A stretch of DNA of 64,000 nt from Datnioides undecimradiatus (lineage: Eukaryota; Chordata; Actinopteri; Lobotiformes; Datnioididae): NCBI GenBank assembly GCA_008933995.1, contig WARS01000011.1, forward strand, positions 18,249,516 through 18,313,515, in the 5' to 3' direction. Below are positions 45,907 to 60,420 of the stretch, piece after piece (within the stretch, counting starts at the first letter, position 1; each line of letters begins with the position of its first letter). The notes beneath the pieces were generated by a model. That model was not told where the DNA came from. It made no database searches and saw only the letters and a list, made by a program, of their open reading frames with translations. The position numbers and the translations under genes were made by a program.

Positions 45907-48900
45907 TCATCCCTACTCATTTCACGGAAGTGCAACTAGACCACTCTATTAGGAGAGTATGCTGCACATTTCCTCCTACCTTTTGAAACAGCAAATCAGA
46001 ATACAGTAAAAGCTTGTCTGCGTGCATTATTAATGCCGCTAGACTGAAAGAGGTAGCCAAGGATATGCCCTGCATCCAAATCTTCACCTGGCAGCACGGC
46101 CAACAAAAACACATGCATCCTGCTCAGCGTTTTTTCCGTCTATTTACATGTGTTTAATAATAAATGCTGCGGGAAAGCATATTATAGCAATGCTAATTTA
46201 CTTGGAAGGTTTAAACACATTAACTGCGACGTCTTCACAGAAGGTGGGAGTCGCGTTTGCAGCAGGTCTCCGAGTGTATTCCGCAGACACAGCCGTTCTC
46301 TTTCACCTCCAGAGCGGAGCCTCTTGTGTTTATTATTCAGCGTAAGTCGGCACACCAGCCCGGCTCCACCTTTGGCTCGTTTCCGAACAATTTTCAAGCT
46401 TCCTGTAAAATGAATATGCATCGCCTTTGCAGTGAATCCATTTGCAAGACAGAATGATAATGAAGAGAAAGTGCTTTCAAAAAAACCCAATTAATCTCAT
46501 GTAAAACGGCTGCTCAATGCTTCTAATGAGATGCCATTTTAATAAGCGGGTATGTTGTACAACAAAGCCATTTGGTAAACATTATTGTTTATTTGTCTGA
46601 TGACACGCAGGCAATGGAACAGATTGGATTTTGTGGGAAAAATAAAAACACTTGCTAATGTTTAATGTAAAGAGGACGCGGCTTTTAACTCGCGCGGCTG
46701 TGATGACGGCGCGCAGGGAGGCTGCACGTTGATGTGGATTTTGTTTTTTAGGCATTTGCACAAAGCTGCAAATAACCTTGAGCAGTGAGCAGTCTCGAGT
46801 GTATGCAGTGCATGTTACAATAACTCAAGGAAATCAGGTTTGTGCCTATAGGAGGAAGCTGCCTGACGCAAATTTAGATGGAAAATGTTTATGGGGACCC
46901 TCGTAAAGAGAAGCTCAGCCTAATTTCTCTTTTATTGCACGGTGAAAAACACCTTTCAGGCGCTGCCGCTCGCACACGCCGGGAGGGGAAACCGAATGTG
47001 GTCAGGCCAACGTGCGAGGTTGCGTCAAAGCTCGGCGAAAACTGCTGAGAGATGGATCAAATTTGAGGGGTAATCGGTAGCTTGTAAACAACGCTGCTTT
47101 CAGAAGAAAACAAATCTGCTTGTTATCGACTCAAAGCCTGCCGACTGCATCTCTGCCTGGTTGAATGTGTTTACTTATTCATCAAGGTGGAGAGGGCCTG
47201 GCTACCTTCTCAAACTCTGGGTCCCAGCAGTTATCCTCTCCCTGCTGTCGGACAAGAGGGGCAGACCCGATTAAAGATGCATGGCGACCAGTGAGTTGAG
47301 CTTAAAAATCTCCAAGCTTTGCGCTGCCCACGTCAAATATTCATGACCCGTACCGTGTGCGCACTCTTTGGCGCATGGAGTTAATGGAGCTTTTTCCACT
47401 CGTGCGCTCTTGCAGGTGCATCTGTGTTTGGCAGCGTGCGGCGCTGCATCAGCGTCATCCGCCACGCTGAGAGGAAAGGCGGGATGGGAGGGCGGCAAAA
47501 AGGAAAAGTGAGGCAAAGATCTCATTCGGGGTCACTGGGTGGTTAGGTACCCCATGTTGTGCTGTCCGACCTGTACTCTCTACAGGCTGCTTGGTATTCA
47601 GGGCGACCCGTGCAGAAAGCGAGGTAATAAGAGTGTACCGGGCTTTGAAATGAATGGACCGGTGACCAAAAGCGCGTCTCGGAGTTTTAATGAGCACTCA
47701 TGAGTAATATAACCGCACACATAAGGAGGAGGTCTTTGGGTTGGTGTAACATTTGGAGAAATGGGGTTTGCGGTCAGATCTAATCTCAACCCAGCTGGTA
47801 GCTTCGCCCTATTTCTGATATAGTTTCCATAAAAACAGCCCAACGCAAGGCGGCTAACAACGAGAGACTGTGTTTCAAGTGTCGTCGCGTCCGACTGTCA
47901 GAATCCACTGTTAAGGTGTTGGGGCTGAATGTAAAAGTAATTTGTTTGGCTCTGAGTTAGAAATGTGTGCAAAGTTTCCGATTCCGTGCAAACCAAAAGT
48001 ATTTTTCCTGTAGTAGTGAAAAGCATTGGATCGCTACGCGTTGCATGCAAAGTGGTGACAGCAAAGCTCGATTAGCTCCATTAGCTTCTAGTCTTTGCCT
48101 CATGCTAGCTACATACTGCATCTGTGCAGTGCATGCAGCTTTGGTGTTGCCCACTAGTTTAAAGCCTCACGGTTGACGGAGTCAGTGCAGGCAGTGCAGT
48201 AAGTTCTTCGTCTTCTCTTCACCGACCAGTGCTTCTCAAAATACGATCCTATAAACGAAAATTTGTTTTTTCATTATTCATCAAATAAATGACTATACAA
48301 GACGGTACGCGAGCTCTGAGATGATTCTTAAAAGCGTCACTCTTAATTGGACTTCGAGTAGCAAAAACCTGGAAAACCTGATTTCCTCTACGATATTTCT
48401 GTAAGAAAATGAGCCACCCCATGTAAATAACAACTAAATAACAATAAAACAACTTCTAATTTCTATAACACATACTCTGATCACGTGTAAGTCAAATCTG
48501 TTGGGCTTCTCCTGAACATAGTCCCCAGTCGTGCAGGAGTCTGTAAGTATTTTCAGAATACAGTGGAGCAAAGGAATTTCTGTGTATGGAAACGATGCTT
48601 CATGCAGAGGATATCTGTTTCATTCATTTCCATTCTGTCACCCATAGTCACAGAAACGCTCATTGTTCTTCTTGGTCCTTTGCCATTGTTGTGATATATT
48701 TATATTTGGTTTTAAGAGAGTCAAGGCGTTCCGGTCCGGCTAATAAAGCATCAAAGAGAGTCTAAAAATACCCGGTAAGCTTCTTCTCTCTGCTCCATTC
48801 ATGACTCAAAAGGCAATATGACAAATGGCAGTCAAATCTCGCTGTAACAGCTTTAAGCAGCTTCTACACTGACACTATGCATCAACGCCCAGTCAAATCA

Positions 48901-51900
48901 CCGTACTCACTGCCTCCGTCTCTGCGACCGCTACGATCTCTCTTTGCGGCCATCCGAAGATAAATGCGCCGCCGTCTTTAGCGGCATGACGTCGCCGGAC
49001 TTGACTGTCCGGGAATTTCATAAATAAGCGGGATTGTCTGAGAATGTGCTGTGATTTTAAGCGTGCCAGGCGTGTCATTGAGCGTCCTTTCACGTCCTCT
49101 GCCCCTGCGGTGGCGCCGCGGAGCTCGTTTTCTCACCTTGTTTTATTCTGGGCTCAGATTGGAGATGCATGGGCGGTTATTGCCCCGTGTTCAGGAAGTG
49201 CGACAATGGGCGCTGAGCCGTGGCCTGCTCCGTCTCTCGTTTGTGTCTCGCTGGCTGTGAAATACACCTCGAATGAACGGTGTGAGAGACGGCACGGTTC
49301 GGGCCGTGATTGATGGCGTCGCTGTTCGCGGCGGGGGCCCCGGTTCATTTTTAGATGAGATTTATAGCAACGCAGCCAAACCATGCAAACAACCCAAGTT
49401 TGCACAAAATATGAAGAGTACGAGGAGACATGGTTATAACAGCGTACTAAACATTGTCCTTTGCAGTTTCAGCTGACCCGCCAGGGCTGAAATGAGGCTT
49501 TACCTTAGTTTTCAAAAAGCCATTTTCATTATTATGCCCCACTTATCAAACTGGGACAGAGTATCTCTCTCACACTGTACGGTCACCACTCCTGTGAAAT
49601 CATAAAGCAGAAAATCACCATCCATCTGACATTTTTCGCTGGGGAAATGGTGGCGATAACTCCTGACTGAGTTGGCATTTGGAAGTTGGACGTCTGCGCC
49701 TCGGGGACAGGACAGGAGTTGTGGGTTGAGAGTCGAGAGGGAGCAGAGAACAAGTTTTTTTTTTTTTTTCCCCCTCTTGTGGAGAGGATCCGCTTTATCA
49801 GTCACAGCTGCTGCGTGGCTGGCCCTGGTGGGCACAGACGTTCGGTGAAACCCCTACATTTCAGTCGACACACTGCGCGACGGGGAGTCTCTCAAAATAG
49901 AAGACAATAATATGCATGGTGGGCTCTTCAAGGAGGAAATGTAACACACCATATGGGAGCCGGAGCATGCAAAATATTGAAACATTGCTTTAGACACAGT
50001 TGTCTGATGCCGCTGATAGCTTTCATTCCTGACTCTGACAGGCGCAAAGCAAGGATTTCTTTGAGTGCGTAAATTCTGGGCACGCACACGCAGCTTTGTG
50101 AAGGGTGGGACTAGATGACAGAAGATGATGCGTCTTCCAGATCCTTCCATTATTCAAAATAGAGCTCAAATCCTCCAACAATGCAGATGTAAACCTTTGA
50201 ATTTCCCCAGCTCAGATCTTGCATGAGGGGCTCATTTAGCCCGCTTGACGTTAACGGCGCAATCGGTGAGGGCCTCTACCGTAAGACCTGAGTCTTTGAT
50301 GAGGAACCTAACCAGGCACGTTTGCATGATTGTTTTACCTGTAATCAGTGGTAATTAGATGGAAATACGGCATGTCGCTGTTATCTGTTTACCAGAATCC
50401 AATGATGAAGAACGAGATAAAGCCAGCAAAGTGAACGAGGGTCATGAAAGTCATGATTAGCACTTCGGGGGTCCTTCGGTTCAGCAGGACAGAAGATCGT
50501 TGGACATTTGAGGAACCAATTTTTTGGTGAATTGCAGAATGAGTCGAGCTTTTTCTGGGCTGACCTTGTGCAGCTGGTTACGCTGTGTCGCAAACCATGA
50601 AGTCTTGGAGGCGACAACTGCAACTGCGGGACGTTTTCCGTTGTTTGCATCTACTTCTGCTCTTAAAATGAAAACCCACTGTAGGTGCTCTTTACTTCTG
50701 CATGCATGATACCGATATACGCTATCAATTAGCAGCAATACCATTTCTTCCAGTCCAACCTCTGTGCTATAAATAGTCACAATCTGATAAATGTCATTCC
50801 TCACTTGGGTAACTGAATTATTTAGTCGTGTTCCTCTTGACATCTGATGTAATTCATTCTCTCTGTTTTGTGCACCCTCCCCCGTCATACGTTGAATCAG
50901 ATTAAGATCTGAGCTTTGGGTTGGGTAAAGAGATGGACATTGATCCACTTAACCCTGTCCACAGCCACCCTGCCATTACACAGGCCCCCCCCTTCCCTCT
51001 CAAATGTCTCCTTTCGGTAAATTATCATGACCCAGACCTCGTCTTTGGCGTGATTGAGGCTCGTCTCCACACGAGAAATTAGCCCACATTCATCAGGACC
51101 TCGGCGCACGGGCAGCAAAACAAGATGAGTGTTTTCCTTGGTGATATGTAGAAATTATAGTCTTGTCAACAGAAAGGCAGACTGTTCAATTAGACGCCGA
51201 GCTCCCTCCTGAAGGCGAGCGGCACAGCGATGATCCAATCGGGAGGAGAGCTGGCTGGTTAATATGGCTTGTCACGTCTGAGCTCCCTTATCTCTGGGTA
51301 ATGCCGCTCAACGCCAAAGGGGCATCGCAGCCAACTCATTCCAATTGATTTAGAGCACCGAGAACCCGCCCCCTTTAGGAAAGGAAATACCAACCTGGTT
51401 GAAGCACTCGATGGCAAAGAGGTGGCTTTTATCCAGCCCACATGCTTCAAACTGCCGGCATCGCTTTGAGACACTAACTGCTGACATTTAACAAAGACAA
51501 CAATGTGACCTCCGGGGCTCCATTCAGAGCGTAAAGGTCGAAAGCTGGACTTGGGCTCCCACAAGCTGGGAGAGAACAGTACCGACCACGAACGCTATTT
51601 GTTAAATGTTGACTCTAGTTATGCAATTAAAGCCTTTGTTCTCCCACGGCCGGTGCGGTATAGACACAGAGGCGGCGCAGGGAGCGCCAGAGATAAAGAG
51701 GCAATCTCTAGGTGACGGGTGAAAATGCAAAAAGCTCATAAATCATGAGGCATTTGCTCAGACACCCTGTCACCTTGTCTGGAGCTCAAACTACAATTAC
51801 AATGCTTTTACACAAACCCGGTGACATTTGCATTCTGTCTTTTCATAACATGTTTACGAAGAGGCCGTTCCAGCACTGAAAAACAGAGCTCTGAGAACCT

Positions 51901-53092
51901 TGAACTGTACCCGTGGCTCTGTCAGCCATGAATAAACCATGCAGCGCTATCACGATGAAGGACTCGGCATCTCCTACTCATAGATACCCAGGGTCTGACG
52001 CTCTGTCTGTTGAGCCAGTGTCCCAGCATCGACTGCCGGTTGTAATTCTCTCAAGAGATTGGAGCTGACAATCTTCGGCTTGCCAGACACAAAATCCTGT
52101 TTATCTGTCAAGACGAGCGGCTGTAGCCCACCATTCTCTCCCAGCTCTGCCTGTAAGCTCTCTGGGCAGACAAAGTCTTAGACAACATGAGGACAGAAAG
52201 ACAGGCCTGATAGCGAAACCGGCTGCGCCATCAACACTCCTGACACCGTGAAGTTCGGTCAGTTGTGGCTTACCCTGCACTGCAGAGGCTCAGACTCAGA
52301 AGACCAGATTTGACTTTCATGTACTTCTGAAAGAAGTGCTTGAGGTTAACTCAGACTTTCTTTGTCTATATATATATATCGAGGTACTCCAAACTTATCA
52401 AACTGCATTCTCTGAAAGTTTTGGGGTTTCTTCTCGCTATCTTAGACCTACAATCCTTCAAAATAAGGGCAGCTTCTTTTTCAGCGGTTCAGCGGACGGG
52501 TTCATGACAGGGTTGCAATGCTGTACCGGCTTTAGGGTCTACCACGGTTAGTAAACTGTAAATTCTCATACTATCTGTGATTTAACATTAAACCATATTA
52601 GTGAAAATAATTGCGAAACACTGTATACTATGATATTTTATAAGAAGGTCACCACACCATGGACATCTCATACCGTTGCAAACCCACCACATGCAGTGTT
52701 TAGAGGCTCTGAAGTGACCAAAAGCCTTGAGACTACTTCGGAGATCAGCGTTTCTGGTGGAGTGGCTTACACACAGCTTGTTCGTGTAAGAAGGACTCAA
52801 GACAGAGGGATTACAGAGCATAAAACATGGCCAAAGAGGACAAATGTGTAACTCAGAGAGAGAGATGGCAGCTGTGGCAGCGCCTGTGAGCCAAGGTGCC
52901 AGTGGAGAGTGAGAGGGGAGTGTTGATGGGCTTGCTGGGTGGAAAGGAGTGATGTGAGGGTAAGGTCGGGCAGATGGTGGCCGATAATGAGGGTGTAGAG
53001 GTGCGGGGGGGGGGGGAGTCGTGCTGTTCTCAGGCAAGGGCTCAGCAGCAAAGGCTCAATACTGTTTCAGGACCAGAGAGACTGTGGGAGGG

Positions 53093-53111
53093 AAAAAAAA
53101 AAAAAAAAAAA
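53093..53111. repeat. Poly-A run
   Basis: Nineteen adenines in a purine-rich context; a G run lies nearby at about 53006-53017. Confidence 0.9.
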
Positions 53112-53508
53112 GGTGTGGGAGGTAGGAGGAAGAAAAGAAGAATAGGCCCTGTGATGAGGGTGAGCCTGGTAGCTCTGTGCAACCTTTAACAAGCACACCG
53201 ATCATCCCATGATGTCTACACTCGGATGCACCGGCCGGCCACCGAATGTGAGAAACATTCCAGCATTCTCCTGAAAACCCTGCAGCTCCTGTGGGTATAT
53301 TCACTCCCGGAATCTCTCTCCGATGTCTTGACCTCGCCTTCATTAGTGGGTTGACATTAATGCATAATTAATAAGAAACAAATGAGACTATGCTAATAAA
53401 GCGGCCAGAGGTGTGACAGGGAGAGTGCACGTTTTTGTGGTCTGAGTGCATGTGTGTGTGGAGAGGGGCAACATCTTCTTTCCAGCACCGCATACGCTAT
53501 CAGATTTT

Positions 53509-53536
53509 GTGTGTGTGTGTGTGTGTGTGGGGGGGG
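53509..53536. repeat. (GT)n followed by poly-G
   Basis: About ten GT units run straight into eight guanines. Confidence 0.9.
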
Positions 53537-56500
53537 TGTACGGCTGATTTATGCTATCTGAAACAGCAGAGTTAGACGAGCAGATAGGGATAACTATGAG
53601 GGAACGGTTGGAGGTGCGTGCGCAACGTCTTCATCCATAAACATAATCGAAACAGAGTCGTCCGGAGCGCGGTTTGCCACGCCGCCGTCGGCTAATCGCC
53701 GCGCATCTGAGCCGGCCTAAAAAAAAAGGGGGAAGTCAGAAAATCGAATAAAGTAATGAAAGGATGTGTCCTAATCCGGCTTAGATGTCGTAATTTCTGT
53801 TGGCAGACAAAATGTGTGCCTTAGCTGCTTCACATTAACATTCTGATGGGATTTCCTATGGGTGTTGACAGCGCTCTGTGCTAAATCTTACACAGAAAAA
53901 ATAAAAATAAAGCATTGTGAGTTGTTGTTTTTTTCTGATTAGGCCTCATATTTGTGAAAAGAGGAATTCGCGCCTTATTGCGTCCCCTCCTCCCACCTCT
54001 CTCTTTCCGCCCCATTTGGCCGTGATGACAGCTGACAAGCCCCGCTGATTTTTTCATTAACAGCTCATACCGTCACCAAAGCGTCAGCGGTACACAGGAA
54101 ATGAGTGCTCATATCAATATTACGGATGACATCTCGCACACAATGCATCTCAAGTAGACACCGACTCCACCCCCGGGGGACCGTGCTATTGATCAGCCTG
54201 TGTTATCATTATCGATCTACAAACCGAATCCAAATCAGCCCACTGCCTAACTCTCCCCGTGATCGCGCGAGACGGCGTCACCTGCCGACAGACCGTCATC
54301 AAGATCAGACGCTCTCATCGTCCGAGGCGTTTCGCCCGTCTCCCCTGCGATCTCCCTCGAGGATCATCGAATCAACAGCAGCAAAATGTAATTACGAGAC
54401 TCATCAATGCGGCGCTTGATTGGGTTTACCTTCGGGTTTGTGTAAGGGAAAGTTAACAGGATTGTTGATCTTCATTTATGACACGGCATCTGATATACAG
54501 GCATGCTCCCGGGGCTTCCGAGTCAATACCGGTATCAGTTTAAAACCTTTCATTAAGGTAGGTATAACACTTCAGTGGCTACCTTATTTTCTCCTTTATC
54601 TTGGAGGCTGGAAGGAGGAAATAAAGCACAAGCGAAAGCCTCGGCTCCATACGGGATAAAATCTATTCTCTATTATTGCACTGCCGTTGCTTGAGGGCCG
54701 TCAAGCTAAAGGTAATGGCATTGCCTGTGATAAATTTATGGCTGAGCTGCTCCATGTTCCATGAGGGATATAACGGGCGGGGAATTGTCCAGATTGTTGG
54801 AGTCACAACTAAAATGACAAATGACCCTCCAGCGACAAATCAACAACGTCATTTACAATGTCATTCAAATGACTAAGTGCGCCCTAATAGCAGCCGATGC
54901 ATTATATATTTACACAATGCTGCACGGTGCGAGCGACTGCGGGGGCGAGAATACGGGGCCGCGCAGAGTCGGTTTGGGGCGACTTGAGGGAAGTTGCCTT
55001 GGAAACCTGTCACGACAGCAGCTCGGCGGCATTTGACGGCGCAGCGGAGGAGGCGGTTCACACGGGCCAGACAGGTTTGCTACAGGATCCAAGCAGAGGA
55101 CCTTAATCTGCTAGCTGTTTACTACGCCGCAGCTCTCCACCCTGTATTTTCCTCACTCTGCCATTTTCATCCATTTGTTCTCTCCTCGTCGCCAGTCCAG
55201 ACGGATTCGTGAGGCCCTACCACGCCAGTTAATCAATACTCACGGCTGAAAAGGGGCTGGCAGTGTTTCAGCGCAGCTAAGCTAATAGGCCACTAAAATG
55301 GCTCCACATTTCCATCTTTTATAGGGCATAAGACCGTCTATTAAAACAGGACATGGCTCCTCCAGGACCTAACTTTTGTCATCACGTACTAAATAATAAT
55401 TGGTTTACCAAAGGTTAATTGCTCAATAGATACCAGGCCATTGGAATTTAATTGTGCTGTTAAATGCCTCGGTTGTAGCCCGTGCTTTTGTAATAGCTCA
55501 TTTGACTTGGAATGAATGGAGACACTGTTTGGATCCCAGACGACTACTAAAAGTTGCAAACTGTTGCAAAGCGCCTGCACGGACTTGGCGCGTTTGCGTG
55601 TCCGCGGCTGATTCTCTAAATAATAATCTGAGTTCCTTACGCTGAAAACAGCACTATCTTTCATTTATTAATTAAACACTTTCCACGTTTTTTTTTTCTA
55701 ACCCTCCAGCTTTTCGTCTAGTCTTAGCATTGGTAGATATACGCAAGTCAGCAAGATCAGCTGCACGTGGGAGCCGTCTCTCCCTCAGCAGATAATGGGA
55801 ACATTAAAATGCCAATCTGGGATTTTGTGAGTACATCAGTTATGCATATTAATTCTTATACCCCTCAACAGTACGGGGTGTACGGTGGATGGAAAATAAG
55901 CTCTCTGCAATCTTTTTTTTTTTTTCAATCCAAAGTTTAATAGACTTTTAATACACATCTCTATTACAGCTATATTTCTCTATATTTGTTTGCAAACAAG
56001 ATAAAAATAAATCATGTAACCGTCGGTTCATTGAAAGATAAAGACTTCCTCCTTTCAGTGTCCTTGATTCCTGCATCAACAGGCCACTAATTCAATTTGA
56101 GAATGAGAAATACTCTCCTTCCCTCCATTATCCTCCTGTTTGTTGTTGTTAGATTAAGCATTAGGTGTTTAACATTGAACTGTGCACTCTGAAAGATAAA
56201 AAAAAAATAAAGTTAGGAGAGATAAAGTTACGTATTTAGGAGTATTTGCCGTTTGAAAAATGTGTTTTTGGCTGCTGGAGCCGTGCCAGGGGAATTTCAA
56301 GGCACATCCTGTCAAGAACACAACGTAATGGAGGCTTTATAAATTATGAGGACAACATCCATTCCTGCTATCAGCTCATTTCAAAGTGAAGGCTGGTGAG
56401 GCAGAGCTGTATCAAATGAACCTGGAGCAGACGTCTCATTGCTGTTTATCAAACATCCCCTGGCAGGCCTGCTGGAATAGCAGACTATCAAGTCAACTAA

Positions 56501-58382
56501 AACATAATTACTTTGTTTATGTACTTCCTCTGCCCTGCCTCCAAGGGCAGATGTGACCCAATTATGACAACTGAGTGACAACCGACTTGTAGTTTTGCTA
56601 ATAGTTTCCATTCTAAGTTACTCAACTGAGTTCGACTAAGCAGACGAGTGTTTTTTTGGGGGGGGGCAAGAGAGCTAAAAAACAAGCTAACGCGGCAGCA
56701 GTTAGTCAACAACATGCGTCCTGCAGAAATACAGCAAACGTATCATCACACGTCGTCCTTAGTGTGATGATATACTGCACGTTTTAGGAATAGAAATACA
56801 ATCTGCACACTATTTTTAGCTCTGTTTTGGTCTCCACCTCAGAAAAACAAGCAGGAGTTTTGTTGCTAGCTGTCTGACTTCCCCCTTTTAGGTAGATGTT
56901 TCACTTTCTGGTGGCTCAGGCTGCAAACAGTTGGTTTATCACGTAATTTGTAAAGTAGTTGGTTCACATTTGGTCGTCTCATCAGGTTTTGGATAAGCTA
57001 CAGCCACACCCTGAGCTAAAAAGTTGGTTTTTGACTGAATCTTTACCTTAAGCCCGAGATTAAACCTGAGATTTACAAAGATACACATAGGTAGAAATTT
57101 AAAAGCCAACACGTCCTGCAAACCAAGGCCCATCGGACTGAAATGCTGCTAAATTAAGAGGTTGTTGAGAGCATTGAGGCTGAACCGTACAGTAAATGAG
57201 CTTTGAAACTGAAACGACGAGCTGAAAGGGTCTTGTGTCGCATGACAGATATCCCCTGACGTTTGATTTAATATAAGTATAACATATATTGACTGATGTG
57301 GTTTTAAGCAGCTAGGGGTAAAAGAAGGATTAAATTAGTTCCTTTATGCACCACATAGCGTTAACACAATACAGCGAAGCCTTAAACATAGAGGATGTGA
57401 AGAGATCAGCCTGGAGTCGTACCTGACGCATCCTCTGAGTGCAGGTTGCCACCGGCACTGATGGTAATGTTCTTTATGTTCCTGATGTATTCTGCTCTAA
57501 GTGACATGTGTCACCATTCCCCTTTGTTCCCAAGCGCTGTATTGCTTGTGGTGTTTGAATGATAAAAGCAATTTCCTCAGCGCTATCAACACAGTCTGTC
57601 ATACAGGCGAATGTTTCATTTTGCTATATCTCTTTGTATTACTCTAAAGGTCTTCCCCCCTAAGAAAACCCCTACCAAGCACACAGTGAAGCCAAGACTT
57701 CTGTCTACATACCCTCTAACATGTTGTCGAGGCAAAGCAGCCCCCCTGAGGTCGAGCACATGATTGGGGGTCGGTGAAATTAGATTAACCGTCAGCCTCC
57801 CGCTGTGTTTGTTGTGAGGGATCCTGCTGCCAAACATTTGACAAGAATGTCACACGGAAAAACCTCCGCCGCTCCGGCAAAGCTGCCAGCCCTGGCATCT
57901 GACCCCTCGGCGCGTCCGAGCAGCTACAAGTGCTTTCCATCTCCTCTGACTGCTCAGCCTGTCAATCTGCCTATTCAAAGGTTTCCCCTTTCCCCAGGAA
58001 AAGCTCATTTTCCCTTCCCCTTGGCCCAGTCAGTAAGTGTCACTTCAGTTTAGATTTCACCGCCTCCCTGCAGCCTTGCACTAAAGCTCCCGTGGAGGGA
58101 TTTCTGTCTGCTGTTGTGGACCTGCTGTCCAATTAAAACTGTAGGGGACAAGGGATTAAAAAACAACTTTCCACTGAGTAGCAGGGCCAACGCTTCTGTC
58201 CTACATCAGCACACAGCGGTGAGGCGGACTTCACGTCGTGACTTTTTAAATGTGTACTCAAGCCAAACAAGCTGGGAAAACATTCGGGAAACAGGATTGA
58301 GACAAAGCGCAGAACAAAATGAAACAAATATGTATCCCCCGATCGCTCATGTGGACAGATTTTCATAGTGTGTTGATTGGAT

Positions 58383-58385
<3 letters not shown>

Positions 58386-58413
<28 letters not shown>
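58386..58413. repeat. Poly-T run (28)
   Basis: The longest homopolymer in the window. Confidence 0.95.
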
Positions 58414-58417
<4 letters not shown>

Positions 58418-59624
58418 GCTCAATACCCAGATGTCCTCTGGTGAGCTGCCTGTTTACAAGAATCCCGTTAGGCGTGCGGTCTGCCAACATCACGGAGGGG
58501 TTGAATCTTAATACAGCCTGATGCTTGTCTAGCCTCCAATCTGCTACAGATTGCAGGCCTGTCTGTGAGAGTAATGAGAGACTGGTTCTGCCACGGAGAT
58601 TTCCTCAAAGACCGCCGGATTAGGAATTCACAAGAGCCGCTGCCTCTGCAAGGAGGCAACCCCCCTTTTCTCTGCAAATCAATTCTAATTTTGCTCTCCC
58701 TGTCGATATCCTGCTCATTGCCCTCTTTCTTTCGGGCTTGCTCGCTGTTTCCCATCATTCAGTCTTTTAGCTTTGTTGCTTCAGGTAACTTGCTGGAAAC
58801 CTCGTTGGTTTGTAAGAGCTGGAACAGCACACGGGTGTGTTAAGCACCAGTGTCCTTTGTATCAATCCACTGGCCGAACATCCTCTCAAGATGCTCGTAA
58901 CTGGCAATTTCTTTAGCTTCAGCTACATGTCTGAAACATCTTCTTGCACATTTCTCGTCTTATGGACAATTAAAAAGTTTTTGTTCCTGGAGAAAGTCCC
59001 TGAAGGCTTTTGTACAGCTGCCACTCTTCTCCTATGGATGTCTCAAAGCATTCTGTTGGTGCACTGCATTTCTTCTTGGCCTTCACATCAGTTGTCAGGT
59101 TACCGGTGTCGGTGAGTGAGAGCACGTTATTGCAGCAGTGAAATTGCCCGAGGCAACATATTAAAACAGGGTCACAGGCTAGCGTTCCCTGGGGCTCCCT
59201 GTCAAATTTTGGTTTTGATGTAACAAGTATGTTTCAGGTGAGGGTGAAATGTATGCGGAAAACCTTCTCGCCAGACTCAGAAATGATTGCTTAGATTGTG
59301 ACTGCATCAATAAATCAACCGCAGGTACTTTAATTGACCTTGGAAAGATGAGCCGAGGATTTCTGGATCTGTACTTTTGGCACAAATTCATGAAGTGAAG
59401 ATTCGCCTGCAACGGCAGCTAAATCCAACCGAGGCTAGGCGATATAGCTATGTGCAGTAGCTGCTGACATGATATTGCACAATATTGGTTTTCTTTAAAT
59501 ATTACAAGTATTAATTTTCACAGAACTGTGTGAAGAGCGCAGTAAGTGTCTGAAGCAGCATTTTACAGGCCTCCTCAATGGTAGGTAGTCCCAAACATGC
59601 ACAACACTTTTGCAGCTGGGGCTG

Positions 59625-60420
59625 TTAATGTGGGATATACAAATCCAAATCACACTGCAAGTCAGTTATTTCAGGTTGGGTGTTGACGGGCAGATCAGCA
59701 GCCTTGACTGTGTATGGCGAGTGAAAAACTGCGAACTCAAGTTCACCAAAGACCTGAAACCGCTGCGCAGACTCCCGCAGCAAACCTGTAATCTTGTCTT
59801 TGTACCGAGCCACGTCAGCATTAACCCCGGTCGCGCGCACATCTCTTAGATGAGGTAAATGAGCTCTACTCTGCTACTCTGAAACAGTGCAAGCCCCTGT
59901 GGACAAATTAGGACCAGCAGTTACTTTTGTTGAAAGTTGTGTCACAAAGAATGTGCCACACGGAGGAGCTCGAGGAGATGGACCCAAATGCCGACTATGA
60001 GCAGATTTCAAACTTAGGCTTACGGATAGTCGAAGAGCAGACACGGTAATTAGTCCGATAAAAGGCAAACAAATCCAGAAAGGGGCAGGCAAAAGCACAG
60101 TCCAAGAACAGGCAAGAATCCAAAACCATGAAATCCAAAAACACAGGGAAAAACCACAAGGGGTAAGTAAAGGCACATCTAACACACTACCTAACTTACA
60201 AACACAACGGGCCGACGAAGAGCAAAGGAAGTGACACAACTTAAATAGACCGGGGAGTGCAGGTGAACGAGACGCAGGTGAAACCGATGAACTAATCAAG
60301 ACAGGAAACAAGTACACAGAGACACACAAGGGAAAAACATTTCAAAATAAAACAGGAAATAACAAAACAAGGTGCTCGTCTGTATGGCGGGCTGGCTTTG
60401 GCGCATGTTTGACACCCCTG
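59625..60420 (-). mobile_element. Broken hAT-superfamily DNA transposon (GTF2IRD2/ZBED5-like transposase) with another repeat inside
   Basis: On the minus strand the outer end is CAGGGGTGTCAAACATGCG (60420-60402), the typical terminal sequence of Charlie-like hAT elements, bordered by TTATACAC as a possible 8-bp target duplication. Further inside, 59840-59625 encodes RFQVFGELEFAVFHSPYTVK and LPVNTQPEITDLQCDLDL, matching the RFxDFExxxxxFxLLxNPFxVDVExxPxxxQMELIELQC region of hAT transposase-derived proteins (GTF2IRD2, ZBED5, FAM200). The N-terminal part of the transposase, including the BED finger, and the opposite terminal repeat were not found, and a separate repeat occupies about 59940-60375. 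It is therefore an inactive, truncated copy. The frame stops soon after DLYIPH. Confidence 0.65.
59940..60375. repeat. Interspersed repeat inserted in the hAT remnant
   Basis: The A-rich sequence with GGAGGAGCTCGAGGAGATGGACCC at its left, AAGCACAGTCCAAGAACAGGCAAG in the middle and AACAGGAAATAACAAAACAAGG at its right resembles an abundant fish repeat found in many percomorph genomes. It could be a solo LTR-like or a non-autonomous fossil. It is non-coding, old-looking and degenerate, and its family is not determined. Confidence 0.45.
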
